Shown here in pieces: positions 1-8,239 of a stretch of 64,000 nt of DNA (its first letter is position 1; each line of letters opens with the position of its first letter). Position numbers and translations under genes: made by a program. Source of the stretch: Paenibacillus sp. MZ04-78.2. GTDB lineage: Bacteria > Bacillota > Bacilli > Paenibacillales > NBRC-103111. The stretch spans positions 1 to 64,000 of the forward strand of contig NZ_JANAVJ010000023.1 in NCBI RefSeq assembly GCF_024213375.1. The letters are read 5' to 3'. The notes under the pieces were generated by a model. The model was not told where the DNA came from, made no database searches, and saw only the letters and a list, made by a program, of their open reading frames with translations.

Positions 1-112
1 CCACTACCAAAGTGTTGGAAAAACATGTCTATTTGTCAAACCTCAAAAAACCAGTATCTGGTTAATCAACAGGCGTGACGTTAAACCACATAAAATTTTC
101 CGAAATTTCCGC

Positions 113-159
113 AAAAAAAGAGCCTTCAAAAGCAGATATAACTACTTTTGAATAGGCCC
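113..159 (-). terminator. Rho-independent terminator
   Basis: On the minus strand an interrupted stem (AGGGCC and TTCAAAAG arms pairing with CTTTTGAA and GGCTCT) is followed by a run of seven T. It lies about 100 bases past the stop of the membrane-protein gene ending at 257 and fits as its terminator. Confidence 0.65.
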
Positions 160-256
160 TTTACTTGCCCCTTATACTGTTTTTCTAATGGACATGGGGA
201 AATACAAGAGTTGGGGTCTTATTTTTGTAATCATTGAGAAATTCGTATAAAACGCC

Positions 257-715
257 TTATAATTTATTTTCAACGTATGCCAGCAAAGTTTGCATTCCTT
301 TAAGCCAAAGAGCCAAAAAAGGGGTCACAACTGGTAGTACCATTAAGGCATATTTGGGTGCTAGTTTAAAGTAATCGTGCATGATTTTATTCGCTGACGA
401 GTACATCACACTCTCAAAGCCATATTCTAAAATCAGCATCAATGCAGCACCAACTGAACCCATGAATAGGGGAATTAGAAAACCTAGAAAAGCACATAAA
501 ATCCAATATACCCATAAACGAACGTTTCTGAAAGCCTGGAAGTAACCTGAAATACCGGCAATAATGGAGACAGGGAAAATAGATGTTAATAAATACCACA
601 TCCATCCCCCAAATGACATGCCACCAGCTGCAGTATTCACGAACAAAGTAATGATAAAACTCAAAAAAAACATAGTCACCAAACCATAAATAAGACCTAC
701 TAATGTAGAGCGCAT
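257..715 (-). CDS. Small four-helix membrane protein of unknown function
   Basis: A 152-residue protein I do not recognise. It is strongly hydrophobic, with about four likely membrane segments (roughly residues 5-28, 38-60, 66-95 and 120-140) and short polar loops, so it should sit in the cytoplasmic membrane. No catalytic motif or signal peptidase site is visible. The only good ribosome site, GGGAGGG, lies about 19 bases before the chosen ATG, so the true start could be a little upstream at a rare codon. It stands alone, faces away from the next gene and lies in AT-rich DNA unlike the purine operon that follows, which suggests accessory DNA. A minus-strand terminator follows it. Confidence 0.6.
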   Translation of the reverse strand: MRSTLVGLIYGLVTMFFLSFIITLFVNTAAGGMSFGGWMWYLLTSIFPVSIIAGISGYFQAFRNVRLWVYWILCAFLGFLIPLFMGSVGAALMLILEYGFESVMYSSANKIMHDYFKLAPKYALMVLPVVTPFLALWLKGMQTLLAYVENKL

Positions 716-1169
716 TTTAATATTAATGTTTAATCCCTCCCTATAACTAATAATGTAGAATAGTGCAGTTTGTGATGGACAATACGATAAAGAGAATAAG
801 TGTTAATATAACATTATTTTGTAACTAAAACCACATTCCGCATATCATCAAACAAAAGTGAACACTCCATTAGTGCGATTGCGATTTCTTTGTTTATTTA
901 GGTATCTTTTTTGCTTCTGACGCTGAATGTCAATTACTTGGCCCAGCAGATCGAACAGTAGGTGTAGAATTTGGCTTCGATCTAATACTTTATTATCACT
1001 AAACGGATTGCAATAATCTATTGAAAAATTCAACGTCTGGTTGTAGAAAACCAAACCTGATTACCTATATTGGTGAAGGTGATTGATATCAACATAACAT
1101 TTTAGGGTGGGCGACCTTTATGTTATGCGCCCTTATCACTCATCTTAATCCAAATAGGAGATGGTGCAA
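716..1169. other. Gene-poor AT-rich gap with an inverted repeat
   Basis: I see no convincing gene here. A 68-codon minus-strand reading frame (848-1054) starts at TTG without a ribosome site. An inverted repeat, CATAACAT at 1093-1100 and ATGTTATG at 1120-1127, lies about 45 bases before the start of the next gene and could be an operator or leader hairpin. Confidence 0.4.
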
Positions 1170-1748
1170 ATGGCAAATATTATGGAGTTACGCGTAGCAG
1201 CGTTTATTAATGAAGATTGGATTCACTCTCATACCGACCCTTATTACCATTATTTTTTTGAAGGAAATAACCGTGATTTTACCTACTGGACGGAAAATGA
1301 TAATAAACTAATTAAACAGGTCCAACATATTGTAATCAATTGGAACACTTCCTTAATTAACGTATACAAAGCGGTGGGACCAACTAGGATGAAAACCTTA
1401 GATTGGAGAACCGGAACGGAAACAATTCAGAGTTTTCCGTTGACTAGTGACCAGAACATCACGTATAACAACACAGTTTTAACCCCTACGTCTGCGTCTT
1501 TATATATCCGAGGTTCGTCAAATAATCCTGCTATTCCAGGCTCTCCTCCAATTGACTGGGAATACAACATTTCTGTTGATAGAAATAGTGGGCAAGTAAC
1601 GTTTATTGGACAGCACGACGGTTATCCTAATCATGAGATTTATAAACGAATCGATGGAGAAACTCCTGTAGAACTCTACAGATTCTATAAGAAGACACTT
1701 GGGCATTTGTTTGATCCAATGGATATTAATGTAAACTTTACAAAATAA
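1170..1748 (+). CDS. DUF3238-like protein, function unknown
   Basis: A 192-residue soluble protein opening MANIMELRVAAFINEDWI, which resembles the start of DUF3238 family proteins of Bacilli; this assignment is from memory of the family and is not certain. It is rich in aromatic and Asn residues and looks like a beta-rich fold, with no signal peptide or membrane helix. The start at 1170 is preferred over an ATG-less upstream extension because AGGAG ends nine bases before it. A strong terminator follows directly, so it is monocistronic. It shares AT-rich composition with the DUF4062 gene downstream on the same strand. I can give no biochemical role. Confidence 0.55.
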   Translation: MANIMELRVAAFINEDWIHSHTDPYYHYFFEGNNRDFTYWTENDNKLIKQVQHIVINWNTSLINVYKAVGPTRMKTLDWRTGTETIQSFPLTSDQNITYNNTVLTPTSASLYIRGSSNNPAIPGSPPIDWEYNISVDRNSGQVTFIGQHDGYPNHEIYKRIDGETPVELYRFYKKTLGHLFDPMDINVNFTK

Positions 1749-1755
1749 TTTTTAT

Positions 1756-1794
1756 AGATCAAGTTCCTTGTAAAAGGAGCTTGATCTTTTATTT
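1756..1794 (+). terminator. Rho-independent terminator
   Basis: Arms AGATCAAGTTCCTT (1756-1769) and AAGGAGCTTGATCT (1774-1787) form a near-perfect hairpin followed by TTTTATTT, eight bases after the stop codon of the DUF3238-like gene. Confidence 0.85.
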
Positions 1795-1889
1795 ACCCCA
1801 CATTATAACTCAAGACCCAGCGCCGAAATTGACAAATAAAGTGAGCCGACGGTATGATTTATATTAATTTCATTGAGTATAGGTGGCCC

Positions 1890-2501
1890 ATGAGAAAAAA
1901 ATTGCAAATCTTCATATCGTCTACTTTTGCTGACCTAGTTGCAGAACGTCAAGTCGCTGTAGAAGCTGTACTTAAAGCTGGTCACATTCCTGCTGGAATT
2001 GGAATAGAGCCATTCTTTTTGGAAAGTCCAATGGAAACGATTAGGAGATGGATCGATGAATCCGATGTATATATCCTCATTCTCGGAGGAATCTATGGAA
2101 CAATGCTTCCCGATGACTCGAAGAGTTATACGCATTGGGAATATGATTATGCCGGCGAACTAGGTAAACCAAGATTCGCTCTTGTTTTAACAGATGAAGC
2201 ATTAAGACAAAAGCCATACGACTTTGTAATAGCGGCAGACTATCAGAAGTTCCAAGAGTTTAAGCAATCCGTAATAGAAGATGTATCCATATTTCATATT
2301 GCGGAAGAATGGCACGTTAGGTGGGTCATTCATGAAAAATTGAAAGAGTATAAAGGAAAAAATGATTTGGATGGCTGGGTTTCCGGCAAGAATATACCAG
2401 ACGTACAAAAGTTATTGGAAGAGAATGCAAGCTTGTTGAGAGAGAATGCTAGATTACATGCTGAGTTAAAGAAAACTCTGCCCGATACCAGCCAAAGTTG
2501 A
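1890..2501 (+). CDS. DUF4062 domain protein
   Basis: A 203-residue protein opening MRKKLQIFISSTFADLVAER, the hallmark of DUF4062, followed by the conserved E-PFF-ES stretch and a D-Y-LI-LGG-YG segment near residues 50-80. DUF4062 is a small alpha/beta domain often joined to NTPase or helical modules in conflict-type proteins; here it stands almost alone, with a short C-terminal coiled-coil-like tail (residues 175-203, LEENASLLRENARLHAEL). The ATG at 1890 is chosen because family members start there and AGGTGG precedes it; an in-frame ATG at 1854 is possible. No signal peptide. The role is unknown; the signature and the tail suggest a signalling or oligomerising protein, which is inference. 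Confidence 0.8.
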   Translation: MRKKLQIFISSTFADLVAERQVAVEAVLKAGHIPAGIGIEPFFLESPMETIRRWIDESDVYILILGGIYGTMLPDDSKSYTHWEYDYAGELGKPRFALVLTDEALRQKPYDFVIAADYQKFQEFKQSVIEDVSIFHIAEEWHVRWVIHEKLKEYKGKNDLDGWVSGKNIPDVQKLLEENASLLRENARLHAELKKTLPDTSQS

Positions 2502-2620
2502 TAACTTACCGGGATCAGGCTCGTTCCAACTGGAGTCAGAGACGAAGGGGGACGGTGACATTGAGTCTTAATTATCCTTTGAGCTTCGCAATGAACGTTT
2601 TGCGGAACCTGTACAAACAT

Positions 2621-2661
2621 AACGGCCCTTGACCGCAGCTTGGCGGCAAGAGCCGTTTTTT
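2621..2661 (+). terminator. Rho-independent terminator
   Basis: Arms AACGGCCCTTGACCGC and the complementary GGCGGCAAGAGCCGTT flank a short loop and are followed by six T, downstream of the DUF4062 gene and facing the purine operon. Confidence 0.8.
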
Positions 2662-2692
2662 CGTCATACAAGAGGTTTCAATATGCTATCAG

Positions 2693-4408
2693 CTACGCCT
2701 CGACCAGCAGCGGCACGACCTTACCCGCGTTCACGTCGATCAGGCCTAGATCGGTAATTTTGAGCGCCGGGCTGACCGGGAGCGTATGCGTGCTGATCGA
2801 CATGATCGGGTTGTAGTGCTTGTACCCGAGCGACTCCATCGCTTTACGCAGCTTCTCCACTTCCTTCGCCGTCTCGTCGAGCGGCGCTTCGGTCAGGATG
2901 CCGCCGACCGGCAGCGGCAGGTGCGCCAGCACCTGGCCCGCTTCCACGACGCAGAAGCCGCCTTGGCCGCGGATCACTTCGTTAGCCGCAAGCGCCATAT
3001 CGGCCGGGCTATGCCCGACCACAAGCAGGTTGTGGTTGTCGTGCGAATACGTCGTCGCCACCGCGCCGCGCTGAATCGTATCGCCGCCGATCAAGCCGTA
3101 CGCCCGATTCCCGTTCTTGCCGTACCGCTCGAACGTCGCGATGAGCGCGTACGGGCTTTCTTGCCAGCATAGCTCGCCGTTCCGGACTTCGACCTCGCCC
3201 CGCGCATCCTCCGTGAAGGTGGAGCCGTCCTTGACCAGCATCACGCGGCACGCATGGCGGCCGTCCGTCGCGCCGTCCGGACGCACGACAAAGTCCGCTT
3301 CCGTCAGCAGAGGCAATTGCACGCTATGGTAGTAGTGCGCCGGGAATGCGTGGCCGTGTTCTTTCTGAACATACGCCTCGCGCACGTCGTACACCTTGCG
3401 GCCCTGCTTGTACACTTGATCGATCGTCAGCTCCCGCAGGTCCGACAGCAGCACGAAGTCGCCGATTTTGCCGGGGGCGATGGCGCCCCGGTCGTGCATC
3501 CGCATCCGGCGCGCCGGGGTGAACGTCGCGGCGTAGATCGCCTTCTCCGGCGTCATGCCCATGCGAATCGCTTTGCGGACGATATGGTCCAGATGGCCGC
3601 GCCGCTGGAACGAATCAGCCATGACGTCGTCCGTGACGAAGCAGAAGTGCTCGGAGACGTCGTTTTGGATCAAATAGTTCATGACTTCGTCCGTCATAGA
3701 TTTTTCCTGAATCTCGATGAACATGCCCGCGCCGATGCGCGCTTCCATCCCTTCGATCGTCTGATGCGTATGGTCCGAATCGACCCCGGCATAGATGACC
3801 CGGTGCAGATCCAGATCGAGCAGCTTCGGAACATGCCCCTCAATAACGAGCTTCGGATAATGCTTGCGGATATGCGCCAGAATCCGGTTCGTTTTGCAAT
3901 CCGGGTCCGTGATAACGTCCACGTAGTTCATAATTTCGCCAAGACAAATGATGTCTTCCGTACGCAGCAGTTCGTCCATATCCTCGATCTCGATCGTGCC
4001 GCCGGTCGATTCCATCGACGTGGCCGGAACCGAGCTCGGAATCGCGTAGAACATGTCCGCCACGCAGTCGCGGCTGGCTTCAATCATCTGCTTCACGCCG
4101 TTCAGGCCGAAAACGTTCGCGATCTCATGCGGCTCAGGCACGATGGTCGTCACGCCGCTGCGGATCAGCCCATACGAGAACGTCTCCGGCGTGATCATCG
4201 TGCTCTCGATATGCAGATGAATGTCAACCAGACCGGGGATCATGTAACGGCCTTGGCCGTCCACGATCTCGCCCGCTTCGAACGTCTCCGTCCCGCGCCC
4301 GCCGATATAGAGGAACGCTCCGTCCAAGACGGCGACGTTGCCTTGAACGAACCTTTTAAAATAACTGTTGTATACGTGTACCTTCTCGATCAGTAAATCC
4401 ACTCGCAT
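2693..4408 (-). CDS. ade: Adenine deaminase
   Basis: A 571-residue amidohydrolase that deaminates adenine to hypoxanthine and ammonia in the cytoplasm. The metal-binding HLHIEST motif (about residues 62-68) follows the PGLVDIH lead-in typical of the superfamily. Other family marks are EPHEIANVFG, GEIMNYVDVI, an EGHVP motif, the CFVTDDVMADS segment and the C-terminal adenine deaminase domain with SHDNHNLLVVG. Length matches the bacterial enzyme (about 570-600). A GGAGG lies ten bases before the ATG. It is the last gene of a six-gene minus-strand run, 21 bases after the ABC ATPase, which ties purine deamination to uptake and nucleoside cleavage. Confidence 0.96.
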   Translation of the reverse strand: MRVDLLIEKVHVYNSYFKRFVQGNVAVLDGAFLYIGGRGTETFEAGEIVDGQGRYMIPGLVDIHLHIESTMITPETFSYGLIRSGVTTIVPEPHEIANVFGLNGVKQMIEASRDCVADMFYAIPSSVPATSMESTGGTIEIEDMDELLRTEDIICLGEIMNYVDVITDPDCKTNRILAHIRKHYPKLVIEGHVPKLLDLDLHRVIYAGVDSDHTHQTIEGMEARIGAGMFIEIQEKSMTDEVMNYLIQNDVSEHFCFVTDDVMADSFQRRGHLDHIVRKAIRMGMTPEKAIYAATFTPARRMRMHDRGAIAPGKIGDFVLLSDLRELTIDQVYKQGRKVYDVREAYVQKEHGHAFPAHYYHSVQLPLLTEADFVVRPDGATDGRHACRVMLVKDGSTFTEDARGEVEVRNGELCWQESPYALIATFERYGKNGNRAYGLIGGDTIQRGAVATTYSHDNHNLLVVGHSPADMALAANEVIRGQGGFCVVEAGQVLAHLPLPVGGILTEAPLDETAKEVEKLRKAMESLGYKHYNPIMSISTHTLPVSPALKITDLGLIDVNAGKVVPLLVEA

Positions 4409-4429
4409 GATGCCGGTACCTCCAAGTCG

Positions 4430-5491
4430 TTAGTCTACAAGAACCAATCTGTCCGCAGGGAACAGCAAATGCACCTCTTGCCCGCTGTTATAAGGGACTT
4501 CCATTTCCTTGTTGACCGTAAAATCCCCCAGCTCCGTCTCCACGACGTACTGGTAGCTTCTGCCCAAAAACGTGCTTACCTTGACGCTGCCCTTCACCCG
4601 GTTCGGCCCGTGTCCGATCTCCTCCGCGGTGCCAAGCTGCATATCGTCCGGGCGAATCGCGCCCTTCCGGCTTGCGGTTCCTTCCGCACCCGGCTGTCGG
4701 GCGGCATGGAACGTATAGCCCTTCACCTTGAGCTCGATGCCATCGCTGGCTTCGCGGCGTTCCTCGAACGCGATGAAATTATTGAAGCCGATGAACCGGG
4801 CGACGAATTCGGTTTTCGGGTATTTGTAGATCGTGGAAGGCCGGTCCAACTGCTCGATAATGCCTTTGTTCATAATCGCGACGCGGTCGGAGATCGAGAA
4901 GCACTCCTCCTGATCGTGCGAGACGTAGACGGTCGTAATGCCGAGCTCCTGCTGAATGCGGCGAATTTCGACGCGCATATTCACGCGCAGGTTCGCGTCC
5001 AGATTGCTGAGCGGCTCGTCGAACAGCAGCAGGTCCGGCTCGATGACGAGCGCGCGGGCGATGGCCACCCGCTGCTTCTGCCCGCCGGACAGCGCTTTGG
5101 GGAACCGCTGCTCGAAGCCCGTCAAGCTCACGACCTCCAGAATGCGAAGCACGCGCTGCTTGATCTCGGCTTCCGGCACCTTCCGCAGGCGGAGGCCGAA
5201 GGCGACGTTATCGTAGACGGACAGATGCGGGAACAGCGCGTAGCTCTGGAACACGAACCCGAAGTTCCGCTTGTTGACCGGTACCCGCGTGTAATCTTTG
5301 CCGTTCAGCATGAACTTGCCGTCTTTGGCTTCGAGGAAGCCGGCGATGAGCCGCAGCGTCGTCGTTTTGCCACAGCCGCTTGGGCCGAGCAGGGAAATGA
5401 GCTGCCCCTTCTCGACCGTCAGGTTGAAGTTTTGCAAAATATATTGGTGATCATAGGCGACCGACACATTTTCCAAGGATAGCAATGCCAT
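4430..5491 (-). CDS. ABC transporter ATP-binding protein, spermidine/purine type (PotA-like)
   Basis: A 353-residue nucleotide-binding subunit of an importer. Walker A is GPSGCGKTT (about residues 37-45), the Q-loop lies in FVFQSYALFPHLSVYDNV, the signature is LSGGQKQR, Walker B is LLLFDEPLSNLDA and the switch His is in SHDQEE. The C-terminal third is a TOBE-type regulatory domain, as in PotA/FbpC-class ATPases. It is separated by only 15 bases from the upstream permease. Sequence class alone would suggest polyamine or iron, but the operon holds nucleoside hydrolase and adenine deaminase, so a purine or nucleoside substrate is the better inference. Confidence 0.92.
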   Translation of the reverse strand: MALLSLENVSVAYDHQYILQNFNLTVEKGQLISLLGPSGCGKTTTLRLIAGFLEAKDGKFMLNGKDYTRVPVNKRNFGFVFQSYALFPHLSVYDNVAFGLRLRKVPEAEIKQRVLRILEVVSLTGFEQRFPKALSGGQKQRVAIARALVIEPDLLLFDEPLSNLDANLRVNMRVEIRRIQQELGITTVYVSHDQEECFSISDRVAIMNKGIIEQLDRPSTIYKYPKTEFVARFIGFNNFIAFEERREASDGIELKVKGYTFHAARQPGAEGTASRKGAIRPDDMQLGTAEEIGHGPNRVKGSVKVSTFLGRSYQYVVETELGDFTVNKEMEVPYNSGQEVHLLFPADRLVLVD

Positions 5492-5506
5492 GGGTACGAG
5501 CCTCCG

Positions 5507-6295
5507 TTATCGTTTGGTAAAGTAAGAAAGGCCCATCAGCCTTTCGATCAGGAACATGAACACCGCCGTGAACAGCATGAGCAGCACGGAAATGGCGGCG
5601 ATGGTCGGATCGAAATAATTTTCCACATAGGTCAGCATCTGAATCGGCAGCGTGCTGATGCCCGGGCCCGTCATAAAGACGGAAATGTCCACATTGTTGA
5701 ACGACTCCAGAAAAGCGATCAGAATCGCCGCGATAATCCCCGACTTGATGTTCGGGAGGACGACCTTGAAGAACGTCCCGAGCCGTCCGCCGCCGAGACT
5801 GAGCGCAGCCTCTTCGATGGCGAAGTCGAAGTTCGACAAGCTGGAGGCGATGACGCGAATAATGAACGGAAGCATGATGACCGTATGACCGACGAGCAGC
5901 GCCGTGTAGATCGGCAGATGGTACGTGACGATCAGATACTTCAGCATCGTAAACCCGAGCACGATGCCCGGGATGAGTATAGGGGAAATAAAGAAGCTGT
6001 TCAGGGCGTCTTTTCCCTTGAAATCGAAGCGGCTGAGCGCATAGGCCGCAGGCACGCCAAGCAAGAGCGCGAACAGGTTGCCCAGGATCGAGACGATGAT
6101 CGACGTTTTGAACGTGCTCATGAACATTTCCACTTCGAAGATTTTCTCGTACCACTTGAGCGAAAAGCCCTGCGGCGGAAATTTCAGCACCGTTCCCGGC
6201 TCGAACGAAGCGAAGGCGATAATGACCAGCGGACCGAGCAAAAAGATATAGACAAGCAGCGTAAACAGGCCGAGGCCCCGGTTGTTCTCCTTCAT
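5507..6295 (-). CDS. ABC transporter permease (PotC-like)
   Basis: A 262-residue inner-membrane subunit with about six helices starting MKENNRGLGLFTLLVYIF. The EAA loop that contacts the ATPase is visible as EEAALSLGGGRLGTFFKVVLP (about residues 155-175). An upstream extension to 6403 overlaps the first permease and is not homologous in character, so the ATG at 6295 is chosen, only six bases past the stop of that permease, which suggests translational coupling. It pairs with the permease at 6301-7122 to form the membrane channel of the putative purine importer. Confidence 0.92.
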   Translation of the reverse strand: MKENNRGLGLFTLLVYIFLLGPLVIIAFASFEPGTVLKFPPQGFSLKWYEKIFEVEMFMSTFKTSIIVSILGNLFALLLGVPAAYALSRFDFKGKDALNSFFISPILIPGIVLGFTMLKYLIVTYHLPIYTALLVGHTVIMLPFIIRVIASSLSNFDFAIEEAALSLGGGRLGTFFKVVLPNIKSGIIAAILIAFLESFNNVDISVFMTGPGISTLPIQMLTYVENYFDPTIAAISVLLMLFTAVFMFLIERLMGLSYFTKR

Positions 6296-6300
6296 CCCTT

Positions 6301-7122
6301 CTACCCCTTCGGATTTAAAGTGTTGGCCAGTTTGTTCATCAGGCTGATGACCACGAACGTAATCGCCATCATGATCGTCGCGATGACGGAAGCCGAATAC
6401 CAATCGTTCAGCGTAATCGCGTTCTGGTACAGGAACGTCGAGATGACGCGCTGTTTCCCGCCGAGCAGCGCCGGAGTCGTGTACGCGGTCAAGCTGCCGA
6501 CGAAGACGAGAATGCTCCCGATAATGAGACCCGGCACGCTGAGCGGGATCACGACCTTACGGAACGCGGTGAACCGGGACGCCCCGAGGCTCTCTGCCGC
6601 TTTGATCAGATCGGCGTCGATGTTCTCCATCACCCCGACGAGCGTGATGATGATCAGCGGCAGAAACAGATGGATCAGACCGATCATCATCGCGGTCGGC
6701 GTATACAAAATATCCAGCGGGTCCTGTACGATCCCCAGCGCGAGCAGCGCCGTGTTGAGCAGCCCCTTCTTGCCGAGCACGATCATCCAGCTAAACGAAC
6801 GGACGACCGAGCTGGTGAGCAGCGGGAAGATCGCGAGCGCAAGCAGCACGCTCTTTTTCTTCAGGCTTTGCCGGGAAATATAGTACGCGACCGGAAAGCC
6901 GAGCAGAATGCAGATCGCCGTCGTCACCAGACTGACCTGCAACGTGGTCAGCAAAATTTTGAGAAAATACGGGTCCTTGAAAAAGTGCAGGTACCCATCG
7001 AACGTCACCGTCCCTTTCTGGAAAAAGGTGGACCCGATCGTAATGAGGATCGGAGCCGCCATAAATACCGTCAGGAACAACAGTCCCGGCAGCAATAGCA
7101 AATACAGATACGATTTCTTCAT
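6301..7122 (-). CDS. ABC transporter permease (PotB-like)
   Basis: A 273-residue membrane subunit with six predicted helices, beginning MKKSYLYLLLLPGLLFLTVF. Its EAA-type loop is KAAESLGASRFTAFRKVVIP (about residues 180-199). The start is supported by CAGGAGAA about ten bases upstream. It follows the nucleoside hydrolase by 30 bases and overlaps nothing. Together with the next permease it would form a heterodimeric channel of the spermidine/putrescine-type import family; the transported compound is inferred from neighbours to be a purine or nucleoside. Confidence 0.92.
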   Translation of the reverse strand: MKKSYLYLLLLPGLLFLTVFMAAPILITIGSTFFQKGTVTFDGYLHFFKDPYFLKILLTTLQVSLVTTAICILLGFPVAYYISRQSLKKKSVLLALAIFPLLTSSVVRSFSWMIVLGKKGLLNTALLALGIVQDPLDILYTPTAMMIGLIHLFLPLIIITLVGVMENIDADLIKAAESLGASRFTAFRKVVIPLSVPGLIIGSILVFVGSLTAYTTPALLGGKQRVISTFLYQNAITLNDWYSASVIATIMMAITFVVISLMNKLANTLNPKG

Positions 7123-7152
7123 CGAACGGTTCTCCTGTTCCTGGATTGGGGG

Positions 7153-8085
7153 CTACCGGCTCAGCGTCTGCACGAACAGCCGGAGAAAGGCGTCCGCGTC
7201 CACATCGGTACAGACCTGAACGTTCGGCTGCTGTCCGAGCCGGTTCTGAAAATCGCAGACCGTCTGGCCGTCGCACAGCTCGCTGCGGGTTTCCACATCG
7301 ACGTAATAGGGCTTCGTCGTGATCACCTCGCGGGTCAAGGCTACCCCGACGGCCAACGGATCGTGCAGCGCGCAGGCGCGGACGCCGTTGCGTTCGGCGT
7401 AGCGCTGCATGTAATCGGCCGTGCTCTCCTTCACGTAGCGGCCGATCGGCGTATCGCCGAGAGCGGCGATATGTTCATCCTTCAGCAGCGCGCGCCGGGT
7501 CACATCCAGCCCGACAAGCGTCAGGGAAGGGAACCCGGCACGCAGCACGAGCTTGGACGCTTCCGGATCGACATACATGTTGTATTCCGCCGTCGGGGTC
7601 ACGTTCCCGAAGCCCGCGACGACGCCGCCCATGACGACGACCTCTTTCACGTCGTGTACAAGGGGGGGATATTTCGTCAACGCGAGCGCCAGATTGGTCA
7701 GCGGGGCTGTCATAATCAGCGTCACTTCGCCCGGGTTTTCACGTACGCGGTCTATGATGTAGTCCGGCCCAAACCCCTCGGCCGCGCCTCGGCGGACCTC
7801 CATGTCCCCCAGCGCCCCGCCGAGGCCGTCCGCCCCGTGAATCCGGTGCTCGAAATAATGGGGACGCAGCAAGGGCCGATCGGCCCCCCGGATGACCGGG
7901 ATACTCGCTTCCGCGCCCAGCAGCTGCAAAATTTTGCAGGTATTGGCTGTTGCTTGATCCAGCGATACGTTGCCGTTGACGGTCGTAATGCCGAGTACGT
8001 CGAACTGCCCGCTCTTGACTGCGAGCAGAATGCCTAACGCGTCGTCCACTCCCGTATCGACATCGAGGATTACTTTTCGTTTCAT
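7153..8085 (-). CDS. Inosine-uridine-preferring nucleoside hydrolase
   Basis: A 310-residue cytoplasmic enzyme that hydrolyses the N-glycosidic bond of ribonucleosides. The calcium-binding family motif DVDTGVDDALG occurs at residues 8-18, followed by GITTVNGNVS and the MTAPLTNLALAL and EYNMYVDPEA segments that line the active site; DPLAVGVAL near residue 245 supplies the last metal-site Asp. Length is typical (310-320). It sits between the binding protein and the permeases on the same strand, which argues that imported nucleosides are split to base and ribose, with adenine then passed to the deaminase. No secretion signal is present. Confidence 0.95.
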   Translation of the reverse strand: MKRKVILDVDTGVDDALGILLAVKSGQFDVLGITTVNGNVSLDQATANTCKILQLLGAEASIPVIRGADRPLLRPHYFEHRIHGADGLGGALGDMEVRRGAAEGFGPDYIIDRVRENPGEVTLIMTAPLTNLALALTKYPPLVHDVKEVVVMGGVVAGFGNVTPTAEYNMYVDPEASKLVLRAGFPSLTLVGLDVTRRALLKDEHIAALGDTPIGRYVKESTADYMQRYAERNGVRACALHDPLAVGVALTREVITTKPYYVDVETRSELCDGQTVCDFQNRLGQQPNVQVCTDVDADAFLRLFVQTLSR

Positions 8086-8179
8086 GCGCTCCGTTAGCTC
8101 CTTTCCTTACTCCCGATAAGAAAACAAGGGTACATGTGGATCATATACCCTTGTCCAGCGTTTCGATTATGGTCATGCT

Positions 8180-8239
8180 ATCGCGTTGCTTATTGCGTTA
8201 CTTATTGCGTTACTTATTGCGTTACTTATTGCGTTACTT
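8180..8239. repeat. Five-copy 12-bp tandem repeat spanning a stop codon
   Basis: Four perfect copies of ATTGCGTTACTT occupy 8192-8239 and a fifth with two mismatches lies at 8180-8191. On the minus strand each unit reads GTA-ACG-CAA-TAA, so the last codons and stop of the binding-protein gene are repeated in frame. The reading frame ends at the first TAA (8226-8228), leaving the other copies in the 3' untranslated region. Confidence 0.97.

Noticed and set aside
848-1054. 68-codon minus-strand frame
   Set aside because: It begins at TTG with no ribosome site, shows no family motif and lies in AT-rich DNA where such frames occur by chance.
3254-4396. Long plus-strand frame opposite adenine deaminase
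   Set aside because: It mirrors a clear enzyme gene in GC-rich DNA; its Arg/His/Asp-rich product has no motif and no start signal.
8180-8239. Short CRISPR-like array
   Set aside because: Units are 12 bp and directly adjacent with no spacers, so this is a plain tandem repeat.
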